In this document: positions 6,626 through 12,433 of the stretch, in pieces | Position numbering within the stretch: the stretch's first letter is position 1 | Layout: every line of letters starts with the position of its first letter | Assembly (NCBI GenBank): GCA_021160885.1 | Contig: JAGHBR010000058.1 | Coordinates: 1 to 12,433 of the forward strand | Length of the DNA stretch: 12,433 nucleotides | Direction of reading: 5' to 3' | DNA from: Caldisericaceae bacterium | GTDB taxonomy: Bacteria > Calditrichota > Calditrichia > Calditrichales > Calditrichaceae | Program-made: the position numbers and the translations under genes | Notes under the pieces: generated by a model | The model's database searches: none | Seen by the model: the letters and a program-made list of their open reading frames with translations, nothing else | Told to the model about the DNA's origin: nothing

Positions 6626-7015
6626 TGAGCCTTAAGGAATTTAACCATTGAATTTTCCTGCTTGATCTGTTTTCTTTCCTTTGTAAAGGAATCTCCTTCA
6701 CGTCGTAATTAAAATTCTTTTACTCATGTTCACATTTAACATTTCTTTTAGAGCGTTTTTATAAAACCTAAAATTCGCATTAAAGGTGATGACCTAAAAA
6801 AGCTGCAAAAATTTCTGATTTCAATTTTAGCAACTAATTCCTCTCCTCCAATCATGAGAAAGGGAAATTTAAGGAGATGATGGGACAAACATGAAGTGTG
6901 TTTTCTATTAAAAATTAATATCTCAAAGCTTTTTTATTTGAATAGTTTCAATTGCATTAAGTTGGTTCGGACATTAAATTAACTAAAAATTTCAAAGAAC
7001 GGTTAGGAGTCCTGC
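6626..7015. other. 390-bp gene-free region before the NlpC/P60 lipoprotein gene
   Basis: I find no gene here. Open frames are very short; the only ones near an SD-like AAGGAG (6871-6876) are of five or six codons. Small palindromes occur, such as the 16-bp TTCCTTTGTAAAGGAA (6676-6691) and AGGT-GATG-ACCT near 6785-6796, but none makes a clear terminator. The last 70 bp are AT-rich and could hold a promoter, for example TTGCAT-N17-TAAATT before 6982, which is weak. The region is long enough for a small RNA or leader, but nothing positively shows one. Confidence 0.4.
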
Positions 7016-8137
7016 ATGAAAATTAAGTTTCTTTTTTTACTCTCCCTCTTAATTTTTTTGTTCAATTGTTCTTCAGACCAGCAAATTTTAGATGCTTTTG
7101 AAAAGCTTAAACAACAAACACAACAAAGTTACGCGCCCGATCTAAGCATGGCCGTTTTTGAGTTTCAACTGGAAAAAGAAAACGGACAATGGGTGCTCAA
7201 AGGTGAAACTACCGTTCCCGAGGCACGCAGCGCTCTTCTGCAAAAAATGGACTCTCTGTTAAAAACAAAAGTAAATGATCAGTCGTTGCTGTTGCCCCAC
7301 CCGGACTTAGGCGATAGTTCCTGGGCTATTGTGCGTGTCAGCGTGGCCAACTTACGACGTGAACCTAAACATGCGGCAGAGTTAGTGGACCAATCGATTA
7401 TGGGCAATGTTTTGCGCCTGCTTAAACAATACAAAAGCTGGTACCTGGTGCGAACCCATTACGGGTACATAGGATGGATGACCAAATATTCATTTGTAAG
7501 AATCACCAAACAGGAAGTTGAAAACTGGCAAAAAGCCCGGCGCACGATGGTTTATTGGCCGGTGGATCGCATTTACAGTCAGCCCTCCGAAAAATCCATT
7601 CCTGTATGCGATGTTGTTATGAACAGTCCTTTAAAAGTGCTTGGCGCCAAAGGACGATGGATGCATGTGGAAACGCCTGACAAACGACAGGGCTACATCT
7701 TAAAAAAACATCTTGGCCCGTTTGTCGTAATGAAATCAGCGGATCAGGTGGCGGCTGAAGATTTGCTGCAAACGGCCTATCAGCTGATGGGCATCCCCTA
7801 TTTGTGGGGCGGAAACTCTGCCAAAGGCTCCGATTGCTCCGGATTTACGCAAACCGTATTCCGCCATCATGGGATTCAATTGCCCAGGGACGCGCGCCAG
7901 CAAGCGTTGTTGGGAAAGAAAATTACACCGAAAGAAGACTTTTCCAACGTTAAGCCTGGCGATTTGTTGTTTTTTGGATTAGGAAAAAGAATTACGCATG
8001 TAGGCATGAGTCTTGGCGGGTACAAGTTCATTCACCAGGATCGGGAAGTACGCATTAACAGCTTCAATCCGCAGGACAAAGATTTTAATCCCTTTCGTAA
8101 AAAAACTTTAAAAATCATAAAACGCATTTTAAAATGA
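7016..8137 (+). CDS. SH3b-NlpC/P60 lipoprotein, probable gamma-D-glutamyl-L-diamino acid endopeptidase
   Basis: A 373-residue lipoprotein: a hydrophobic signal ends in the lipobox L-F-N-C with Cys18 as the lipidation site. After a family-specific N-terminal segment (about 22-100) come two SH3-like cell-wall domains (about 103-162 and 180-235). The NlpC/P60 cysteine peptidase domain covers about 245-373. Its triad is visible: Cys274 in GSDCSGF, His328 in ITHVG and His340 in KFIHQ. The arrangement matches YkfC/DPP-VI type enzymes, which cut after D-Glu in murein peptides that have a free N-terminal L-Ala. The next gene, overlapping by ATGA at 8134-8137, is a dipeptide epimerase, the same pairing as ykfC-ykfB in Bacillus, so the two likely act in sequence on L-Ala-D-Glu. 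AGGAG (7005-7009) supports the start. Cleavage specificity is inferred. Confidence 0.9.
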   Translation: MKIKFLFLLSLLIFLFNCSSDQQILDAFEKLKQQTQQSYAPDLSMAVFEFQLEKENGQWVLKGETTVPEARSALLQKMDSLLKTKVNDQSLLLPHPDLGDSSWAIVRVSVANLRREPKHAAELVDQSIMGNVLRLLKQYKSWYLVRTHYGYIGWMTKYSFVRITKQEVENWQKARRTMVYWPVDRIYSQPSEKSIPVCDVVMNSPLKVLGAKGRWMHVETPDKRQGYILKKHLGPFVVMKSADQVAAEDLLQTAYQLMGIPYLWGGNSAKGSDCSGFTQTVFRHHGIQLPRDARQQALLGKKITPKEDFSNVKPGDLLFFGLGKRITHVGMSLGGYKFIHQDREVRINSFNPQDKDFNPFRKKTLKIIKRILK

Positions 8138-8148
8138 AAGGTAGCGCC

Positions 8149-9294
8149 ATGAAATTAAGTCGTAAACGTTTTTTGCAATTATCGGGTTCTTCCGTTTTAG
8201 GATTTTCACTATTTAATTCTTTGGCCGGTTGCGGCAGTAAAGAAGCGCATCAAAAGATTACAGGTACAGGAGACATCATGATTGAAGTCAAAACAAAAAA
8301 ATTAAACTTAGCCCACACCTGGACTATTTCACGCAATTCCAGCGACTTCAAAAACAACGTGTTTGTTAAAATCGAACGCAACGGCATTATTGGCTATGGC
8401 GAAGCAGCGCCTAATGTTCGCTATGGCGAAGATTATCAGAAAACTACAAAACGAATCAACGAGGCAAAAAAGATTTTTGAGCAGAACAATCTTTTCCATT
8501 TCGTAGATATCAAAGAGGAGCTCGATCAAACCATTCTGGATCAAAGCTGCGCCAAAGCGGCGCTGGATATTGCCTTAATGGACTGGATCGGCAAAGCCTT
8601 TAATCTGCCCCTTTACAAATTATGGGGATTAAACATTGCCAAATCTCCGGTAACTTCTTATTCCATTGGCATTGATACCGTTGAAGTTATCAAACAAAAA
8701 GTGCGCGAAGCCGAACCCTATCCCATCTTAAAAATCAAAGTTGGCACCGACCGCGACCGCGAAATCATTAACGCCGTACGCAGCGTGACGGACAAGCCCA
8801 TCCGCGTGGACGCCAATGAAGGCTGGAAAAACAAAGAAGAAGCGCTGGAAAAGATAAAATGGCTTAAAGACCAGGGCGTTGAATTTATTGAACAACCCAT
8901 GCCGGCCCACATGCTGGATGAAACGGCCTGGCTACGCGACAAAGTAGACATGCCCATCATTGCCGACGAAGCAGTTAAAACGGCTGCCGATATCCCCAAT
9001 CTGGCCCAAGCTTACGATGGCATTAATATTAAACTGATGAAATCGGGCGGCCTACAGGAGGCCTTACGCATGATCGGCATGGCCAAATCGCTGGGCATGA
9101 AAATCATGTTAGGCTGCATGATTGAAAGCTCGGTTGCCATTTCAGCCGCAGCCCACTTAACGCCTTTTGTGGATTATGCTGATTTAGACGGCAATTTATT
9201 GATTACCAATGATCCGTTTAGCGGAGTCAAAGTTGACCATGGCAAATTTGTCTTTAATAATAAACCAGGGCTCGGCGTTGAAGGCGAGTTTTAG
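8149..9294 (+). CDS. L-Ala-D/L-Glu-type dipeptide epimerase (enolase superfamily) with Tat lipoprotein signal
   Basis: A 381-residue enzyme of the enolase superfamily, which inverts a dipeptide's C-terminal residue by proton transfer. Counting from 8149: KxK catalytic lysines Lys195/197; Mg ligands Asp221 (VDAN), Glu248 (IEQP) and Asp273 (ADEA); second-face Lys295 (INIKLMK); and the DxD (Asp345/347, in ADLDGN) that marks dipeptide epimerases. All are intact. The N-terminus is unusual for the family: SRKRFL, an R-K variant of the twin-arginine motif, then a hydrophobic stretch and lipobox L-A-G-C (Cys28), so it is predicted to be a Tat-exported lipoprotein. Starts: 8134 overlaps the previous stop (ATGA), while 8149 has AAGGT at 6 bp and gives the tighter signal, so I chose 8149. 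A third in-frame ATG at 8278 has a better SD. It works with the NlpC/P60 neighbour. Confidence 0.9.
   Translation: MKLSRKRFLQLSGSSVLGFSLFNSLAGCGSKEAHQKITGTGDIMIEVKTKKLNLAHTWTISRNSSDFKNNVFVKIERNGIIGYGEAAPNVRYGEDYQKTTKRINEAKKIFEQNNLFHFVDIKEELDQTILDQSCAKAALDIALMDWIGKAFNLPLYKLWGLNIAKSPVTSYSIGIDTVEVIKQKVREAEPYPILKIKVGTDRDREIINAVRSVTDKPIRVDANEGWKNKEEALEKIKWLKDQGVEFIEQPMPAHMLDETAWLRDKVDMPIIADEAVKTAADIPNLAQAYDGINIKLMKSGGLQEALRMIGMAKSLGMKIMLGCMIESSVAISAAAHLTPFVDYADLDGNLLITNDPFSGVKVDHGKFVFNNKPGLGVEGEF
8267..8280 (+). promoter_or_regulatory. Internal ribosome binding site and ATG within the epimerase gene
   Basis: AGGAG (8268-8272) lies five bases before an in-frame ATG (8278-8280), a better ribosome site than either signal-bearing start. 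Initiation there would give a 338-residue protein that begins MIEVKTKKL, where cytosolic dipeptide epimerases normally begin, and lacks the whole Tat/lipobox region. It may produce a cytosolic form or be a relic of a gene to which a signal was added. Confidence 0.45.
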
Positions 9295-9324
9295 TTCTTA
9301 AATAAAATTGCCCCTATTGTTTCT

Positions 9325-9365
9325 AATCCCTTTCCATTGCCTTTGTGGAAAGGGATTTGTTTTTT
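9325..9365 (+). terminator. Strong intrinsic terminator after the epimerase gene
   Basis: AATCCCTTTCCA (9325-9336) and TGGAAAGGGATT (9346-9357) form a perfect 12-bp stem with a 9-base loop, followed by TGTTTTTT. It lies 30 bp after the epimerase stop and separates that operon from the M23-rhomboid pair. Confidence 0.92.
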
Positions 9366-9387
9366 ACAAACTCCAATGCGGAAAAAC

Positions 9388-9416
9388 TTGAATTTTTGCT
9401 CAGGAAGTCGTAATAA
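9388..9416 (+). promoter_or_regulatory. Candidate promoter for the M23-rhomboid pair
   Basis: TTGAAT (9388-9393) and TAATAA (9411-9416) are 17 bp apart, after the terminator and about 40 bp before the M23 start. The -10 match is modest, but a promoter is expected in this 90-bp gap. Confidence 0.35.
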
Positions 9417-9456
9417 TAGATTTTTTATTACCCTATTGGAAAACAAAGGAATGTAA

Positions 9457-11676
9457 ATGAAATTTACTCGACTCATCGCGGGCATTCTGTTATTCACAAG
9501 TAGTCTATTAGCACAAAATTATTTGTGGCCAACTTCTGCCAGCAAATATCTATCCGCCAGTTTTTGTGAATACCGCCCCGGCCACTACCATTCGGCCATT
9601 GATATTAAAACCTGGAATCAGGAAGGTTACCCGGTGTTCGCCATTGACGATGGACGCATTTACCGCATTCGCGTTTCGCCCCACGGTTACGGTAAAGTGA
9701 TCTATTTAAAACTCAAAGACGGCCGTTTCGCCGTGTATGCTCATCTTCAACGTTTTGCTCCCAAAATAGAGCAGGCCATCCGAAAAGAACAACTGAGACG
9801 AAAACGATATTCGATTAACTGGAAGCCCAAAAACTGGCCTGTTAAAAAAGGCGAAATTCTGGCCTACAGCGGCCAGACAGGCATTGGCGTGCCTCATCTG
9901 CATTTTGAAATTCGTGATCCGCAAAACCATGCGCTCAATCCTTTGCATTTTTTTAAAGATCAAATCAAAGACCAGATCCCACCGATTTTACAGGAATTGC
10001 TTGTTATCCCACTGAACCAACACAGCACAGTGAATGGTTCAATCCTTCCCAGAACCTTTTTATTAAAAAAAGAAAATGGAATCTACCGACCGAATGAACC
10101 CATCTACGCCAAAGGCCAAATAGGACTGGCCATCCGCGGTTATGACCGGGCAAATGATGTTTACAATAAATATGGATTTTACCAGGAAATATTGTCCGTT
10201 AATCAAAAACTCCTCTTTAAGGCCAGCTACGATACGCTTGATTTTAACAAGACTTCTCAAATCGATGTGGAAATTTACTATCCGCTCAAAGCTTTGCAAA
10301 AGAAACGCTTTCATAAACTGTTCAGAGAACCGTTTAACCAATTAAATTTTTACCAGACCGATCAAAGCAATGGCATTTTAACTGTCCAGCATGGCAAGGT
10401 TCCTTTTACCATTCAAGTGCGCGATTTCTGGAACAATGTCAGTACCGTGGAGGGTGTAATTCAGTCGGACTTTGATACCTCTCCCCGGGTATTAATGGCC
10501 AGGCAAATCCAAAATCAGTTGTTTATCAAAATGCAACTGCCCGCTCATTTACAGGAGCTCCAATTATGGGCCAGTAAACGCAAAGGCTGGCAAAAAATTA
10601 AATATTACGAAATTCTTCAGCAACAGTTTAAAACCAACGGTCAGCAAATGCTGGTAAAGGCAACCTTAAATCCAGGCCCGGCCAACAGCATAAAAATCAC
10701 CGGCAACACCACAGACCAACGCCATTTTAATCTTATTCACGATTTTTCAATCCCCAAAGACAGCCTGACTGTTAAATTAATCAATCTTGGCAAATATTGG
10801 GTGGTGCAATACAAACCAATTGAACACCTACAGGACATGACTTTACAGGTCTTTTTGAATGGTAAACCAGTTCAGCCGGTAACCCATTTAACCCCATACT
10901 TTTTGGAACAGGTTGTCAAACCGGAATCTGCCACACTTCAAAAAATGCGCCTGGTGGTTCAATCATTTGAAAAAGCGGTTTTTGATAGCACCGTCCAATT
11001 TGCAGTTATTCATCCAGGTAAGCCTCAAAATTTAAGCTTCTTTAATGATTCGCTTAAAATAAATATTAACCCACAGGCGCTTTACGACACACTGATCTTT
11101 ACAGTTGAAAAGAACGAATCATTTCTTCGTTTAAGAGATTCCATTCCCTTGCTAAGCCCACATTATCAATTTAGCTGGTACCCCCAGGCTTTACGTAAAC
11201 CGCTTAACTTTACCATTAAATACCTGCCTAATGATCTCCCGCCCGCTTCCATTGGATGTTACGCTTTAAACGGGAGCGGACGATTCAACTTTTTAGGAGC
11301 AAAGGTGGACACACTTAATCACATAGTAAGTTTTAAATCAAAAGGGTTTAAAAACTTTTTAGCCCTTAGTGATACCGTTCCGCCTGTGGTTGAAATTTTG
11401 AGACCAAAAGCAGGCCAATCCTACAAAAATTTAAAATTTGTAAAAATTTCTGTTGATGATTCGCTTTCGAGTCTTGATTCTGATCTGAACTTTCGTATTT
11501 TTATTGATGATCAATGGTTAATTCCAGAATGGGATCCAGAACGGAAGTTAGTGATGGCCATCCCGCATTGGCCACTCGATAATGGTAAGCACCAGTTGCA
11601 AGTTGAAGTTAAAGACCAGGCCGGCAATATAAGTCGAAAATCTCTTGAATTTTTTATTAAAGGATACAAAAAATGA
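9457..11676 (+). CDS. Exported M23 (LytM-like) metallopeptidase with long beta-rich C-terminal region
   Basis: A 739-residue secreted protein. The signal peptide ends near L-L-A-Q (residues 17-20). The M23 zinc peptidase domain follows at once (about 22-165) with the full ligand and catalytic set: His45 and Asp49 (HSAID), His96 (AHL) and the HxH at 147-149 (PHLHFEIRD). A basic insertion (about 101-130) precedes the last strand. M23 enzymes cut peptidoglycan cross-bridges, so this is a probable periplasmic or surface murein hydrolase. The other ~570 residues show no motif I know. They look beta-rich, and the last ~95 (from DTVPPVVEILRP to the end, with DNGKHQLQVEVKDQAGN) resemble a bacterial Ig-like fold. 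AAAGGA (9445-9450) at 6 bp sets the start. Its stop overlaps the rhomboid ATG (ATGA, 11673-11676), which suggests co-translation. Confidence 0.9.
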   Translation: MKFTRLIAGILLFTSSLLAQNYLWPTSASKYLSASFCEYRPGHYHSAIDIKTWNQEGYPVFAIDDGRIYRIRVSPHGYGKVIYLKLKDGRFAVYAHLQRFAPKIEQAIRKEQLRRKRYSINWKPKNWPVKKGEILAYSGQTGIGVPHLHFEIRDPQNHALNPLHFFKDQIKDQIPPILQELLVIPLNQHSTVNGSILPRTFLLKKENGIYRPNEPIYAKGQIGLAIRGYDRANDVYNKYGFYQEILSVNQKLLFKASYDTLDFNKTSQIDVEIYYPLKALQKKRFHKLFREPFNQLNFYQTDQSNGILTVQHGKVPFTIQVRDFWNNVSTVEGVIQSDFDTSPRVLMARQIQNQLFIKMQLPAHLQELQLWASKRKGWQKIKYYEILQQQFKTNGQQMLVKATLNPGPANSIKITGNTTDQRHFNLIHDFSIPKDSLTVKLINLGKYWVVQYKPIEHLQDMTLQVFLNGKPVQPVTHLTPYFLEQVVKPESATLQKMRLVVQSFEKAVFDSTVQFAVIHPGKPQNLSFFNDSLKININPQALYDTLIFTVEKNESFLRLRDSIPLLSPHYQFSWYPQALRKPLNFTIKYLPNDLPPASIGCYALNGSGRFNFLGAKVDTLNHIVSFKSKGFKNFLALSDTVPPVVEILRPKAGQSYKNLKFVKISVDDSLSSLDSDLNFRIFIDDQWLIPEWDPERKLVMAIPHWPLDNGKHQLQVEVKDQAGNISRKSLEFFIKGYKK

Positions 11677-12335
11677 TTCCCATTGCCGACGAAAGCCCCC
11701 GCGGTTACACTCCGTTTGTAAATTACGGATTAATTGCCTTAAATATTTTCGCTTATTTTTTCTGGCAGCAACACACCGAACAATTCATTTTCACTTATGG
11801 ACTGGTACCAGCAAAATTCTTTTCGCCAGATTACCAACCTTTTGCAACGTTTACCATCTTTACCTCCATGTTCATGCACGGGGGGCTGGGGCATCTGTTT
11901 GGCAATATGCTTTATCTTTACATTTTTGGAGACAATATTGAATACACACTGGGACATGTGCGCTATTTGTTTTTTTATTTAACGGCCGGCATTGCCGCCG
12001 CACTTCTGCAAACTTTTTTGGCGCCACACTCTACCATCCCCATGGTGGGGGCCAGCGGGGCTATTTCCGGCGTATTGGGCGCCTATTTGCTCAAATTTCC
12101 CCGCAATCGAATTTCCCTTTTAATTTTCTTTTTCTTTTTTATTGATATTATTCATGTACCTGCTATCATTGTGTTGTCGCTATGGTTTATTTTTCAATTT
12201 GTCAATGGCTGGCTTTCCTTGTTGCCGGGCCTACAGGGCGGTGTAGCCTGGTTTGCTCATATCGGCGGATTTTTAGCCGGTTTCACTTTAGTAAAAGTTT
12301 TTGAACCACGTAAACATTGGAAAGCATGGCTTTAA
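11673..12335 (+). CDS. Rhomboid-family intramembrane serine protease
   Basis: A 220-residue polytopic inner-membrane protein, apparently the six-helix core type. Diagnostic sites are intact: MFMHGGLGHLFGN (66-78; His69, His74 and Asn78 of the oxyanion side), nucleophile Ser128 in GASG with the following glycine-rich helix, and catalytic His196 in AHIGGFLAG. Rhomboids cut single-pass membrane proteins within or near the bilayer; the substrate is unknown. A positively charged tail (EPRKHWKAW) ends it. The family often includes the short variant starting with a MIPI.D..P type N-terminus, as here (MIPIADESPR). AAAGGA (11659-11664) lies 8 bp before the ATG, and the 4-bp overlap with the M23 gene implies one operon. 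The final gene-coding stretch is complete, with TAA at 12333-12335. Confidence 0.95.
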   Translation: MIPIADESPRGYTPFVNYGLIALNIFAYFFWQQHTEQFIFTYGLVPAKFFSPDYQPFATFTIFTSMFMHGGLGHLFGNMLYLYIFGDNIEYTLGHVRYLFFYLTAGIAAALLQTFLAPHSTIPMVGASGAISGVLGAYLLKFPRNRISLLIFFFFFIDIIHVPAIIVLSLWFIFQFVNGWLSLLPGLQGGVAWFAHIGGFLAGFTLVKVFEPRKHWKAWL

Positions 12336-12433
12336 CATTCATTCCCTACAATCTTTCATTTCTTGATCATTGCTTATTTTTCTCTTTTTTTTCAGCTGAC
12401 GAATAAAATAGGATTTGAATAAAAAAATGGTTA
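12336..12433 (+). other. Leader towards a gene beginning at the window edge
   Basis: This 98-bp tail is T-rich on its left half and A-rich on its right. It contains no convincing terminator hairpin. An ATG at 12427-12429 has only a weak and distant GGAT (12411-12414) upstream, and just one further full codon is visible, so whether a gene starts here cannot be judged. Confidence 0.25.

Noticed and set aside
8718..8999. Minus-strand open frames of 60-93 codons inside the epimerase gene
   Set aside because: They are antisense shadows of a conserved enzyme domain whose catalytic residues are all on the plus strand.
9451..9459. ATG-TAA start-stop directly before the M23 start as a regulatory minimal ORF
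   Set aside because: The first ATG touches the SD with no spacing, so initiation there is unlikely; chance in AT-rich sequence explains it.
11645..11941. Plus-strand open frame overlapping the rhomboid start in another frame
   Set aside because: The rhomboid frame has all catalytic motifs and its own SD; the alternative is a Cys/His-rich out-of-frame translation.

Overview
The window reads as ordinary chromosome of a Gram-negative-type, AT-leaning bacterium. It has lipoprotein and signal-peptide genes, ATG (once TTG) starts, mostly clear AGGAG-type ribosome binding sites, and short operons joined by 4-bp ATGA overlaps. The heat-shock order hrcA-grpE-dnaJ (dnaK not in the window), a Tat-type lipoprotein epimerase, and large surface/periplasmic proteins with weakly conserved beta-rich tails would fit a Calditrichota or wider FCB-type lineage such as Caldithrix. 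That placement is an impression from protein flavour, not proof. No phage, plasmid, CRISPR, tRNA or rRNA is visible.

Layout. (1) 202-2135, minus strand: a two-gene unit of an S51 (dipeptidase E/cyanophycinase-like) protein followed by a YbdG-type MscS channel, overlapping by 4 bp. (2) 2245-2766, plus: an exported Bcp/PrxQ-type peroxiredoxin. (3) 2767-3338: a 572-bp gene-free stretch holding a 132-bp MITE-like palindrome (18-bp perfect inverted termini, flanking TAAAT direct repeats, REP-like double hairpin inside). It then holds two candidate promoters, the nearer one overlapped by an 8-bp/N9/8-bp operator-like palindrome. (4) 3339-6625: hrcA, grpE, dnaJ and a membrane-anchored ComEA-like helix-hairpin-helix protein. 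(5) 6626-7015: 390 bp without a convincing gene. (6) 7016-9294: an SH3b-NlpC/P60 lipoprotein and a dipeptide epimerase, ended by a strong intrinsic terminator. (7) 9457-12335: a large M23 peptidase and a rhomboid protease, again with a 4-bp overlap. The last ~100 bp lead towards a gene that begins outside.

How the genes work together. hrcA-grpE-dnaJ is the chaperone regulon with its own repressor. Block 6 resembles the YkfC-YkfB logic of murein-peptide recycling: a gamma-D-Glu endopeptidase frees L-Ala-D-Glu and an epimerase turns it into L-Ala-L-Glu. The M23 peptidase next door also acts on peptidoglycan. The oddest points are the Tat-lipoprotein signal on the epimerase combined with a well-placed internal SD and ATG exactly where cytosolic family members begin, the CIRCE-geometry but non-CIRCE-sequence palindrome before hrcA, and the MITE-like element. 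No wholly new multi-gene system is evident.
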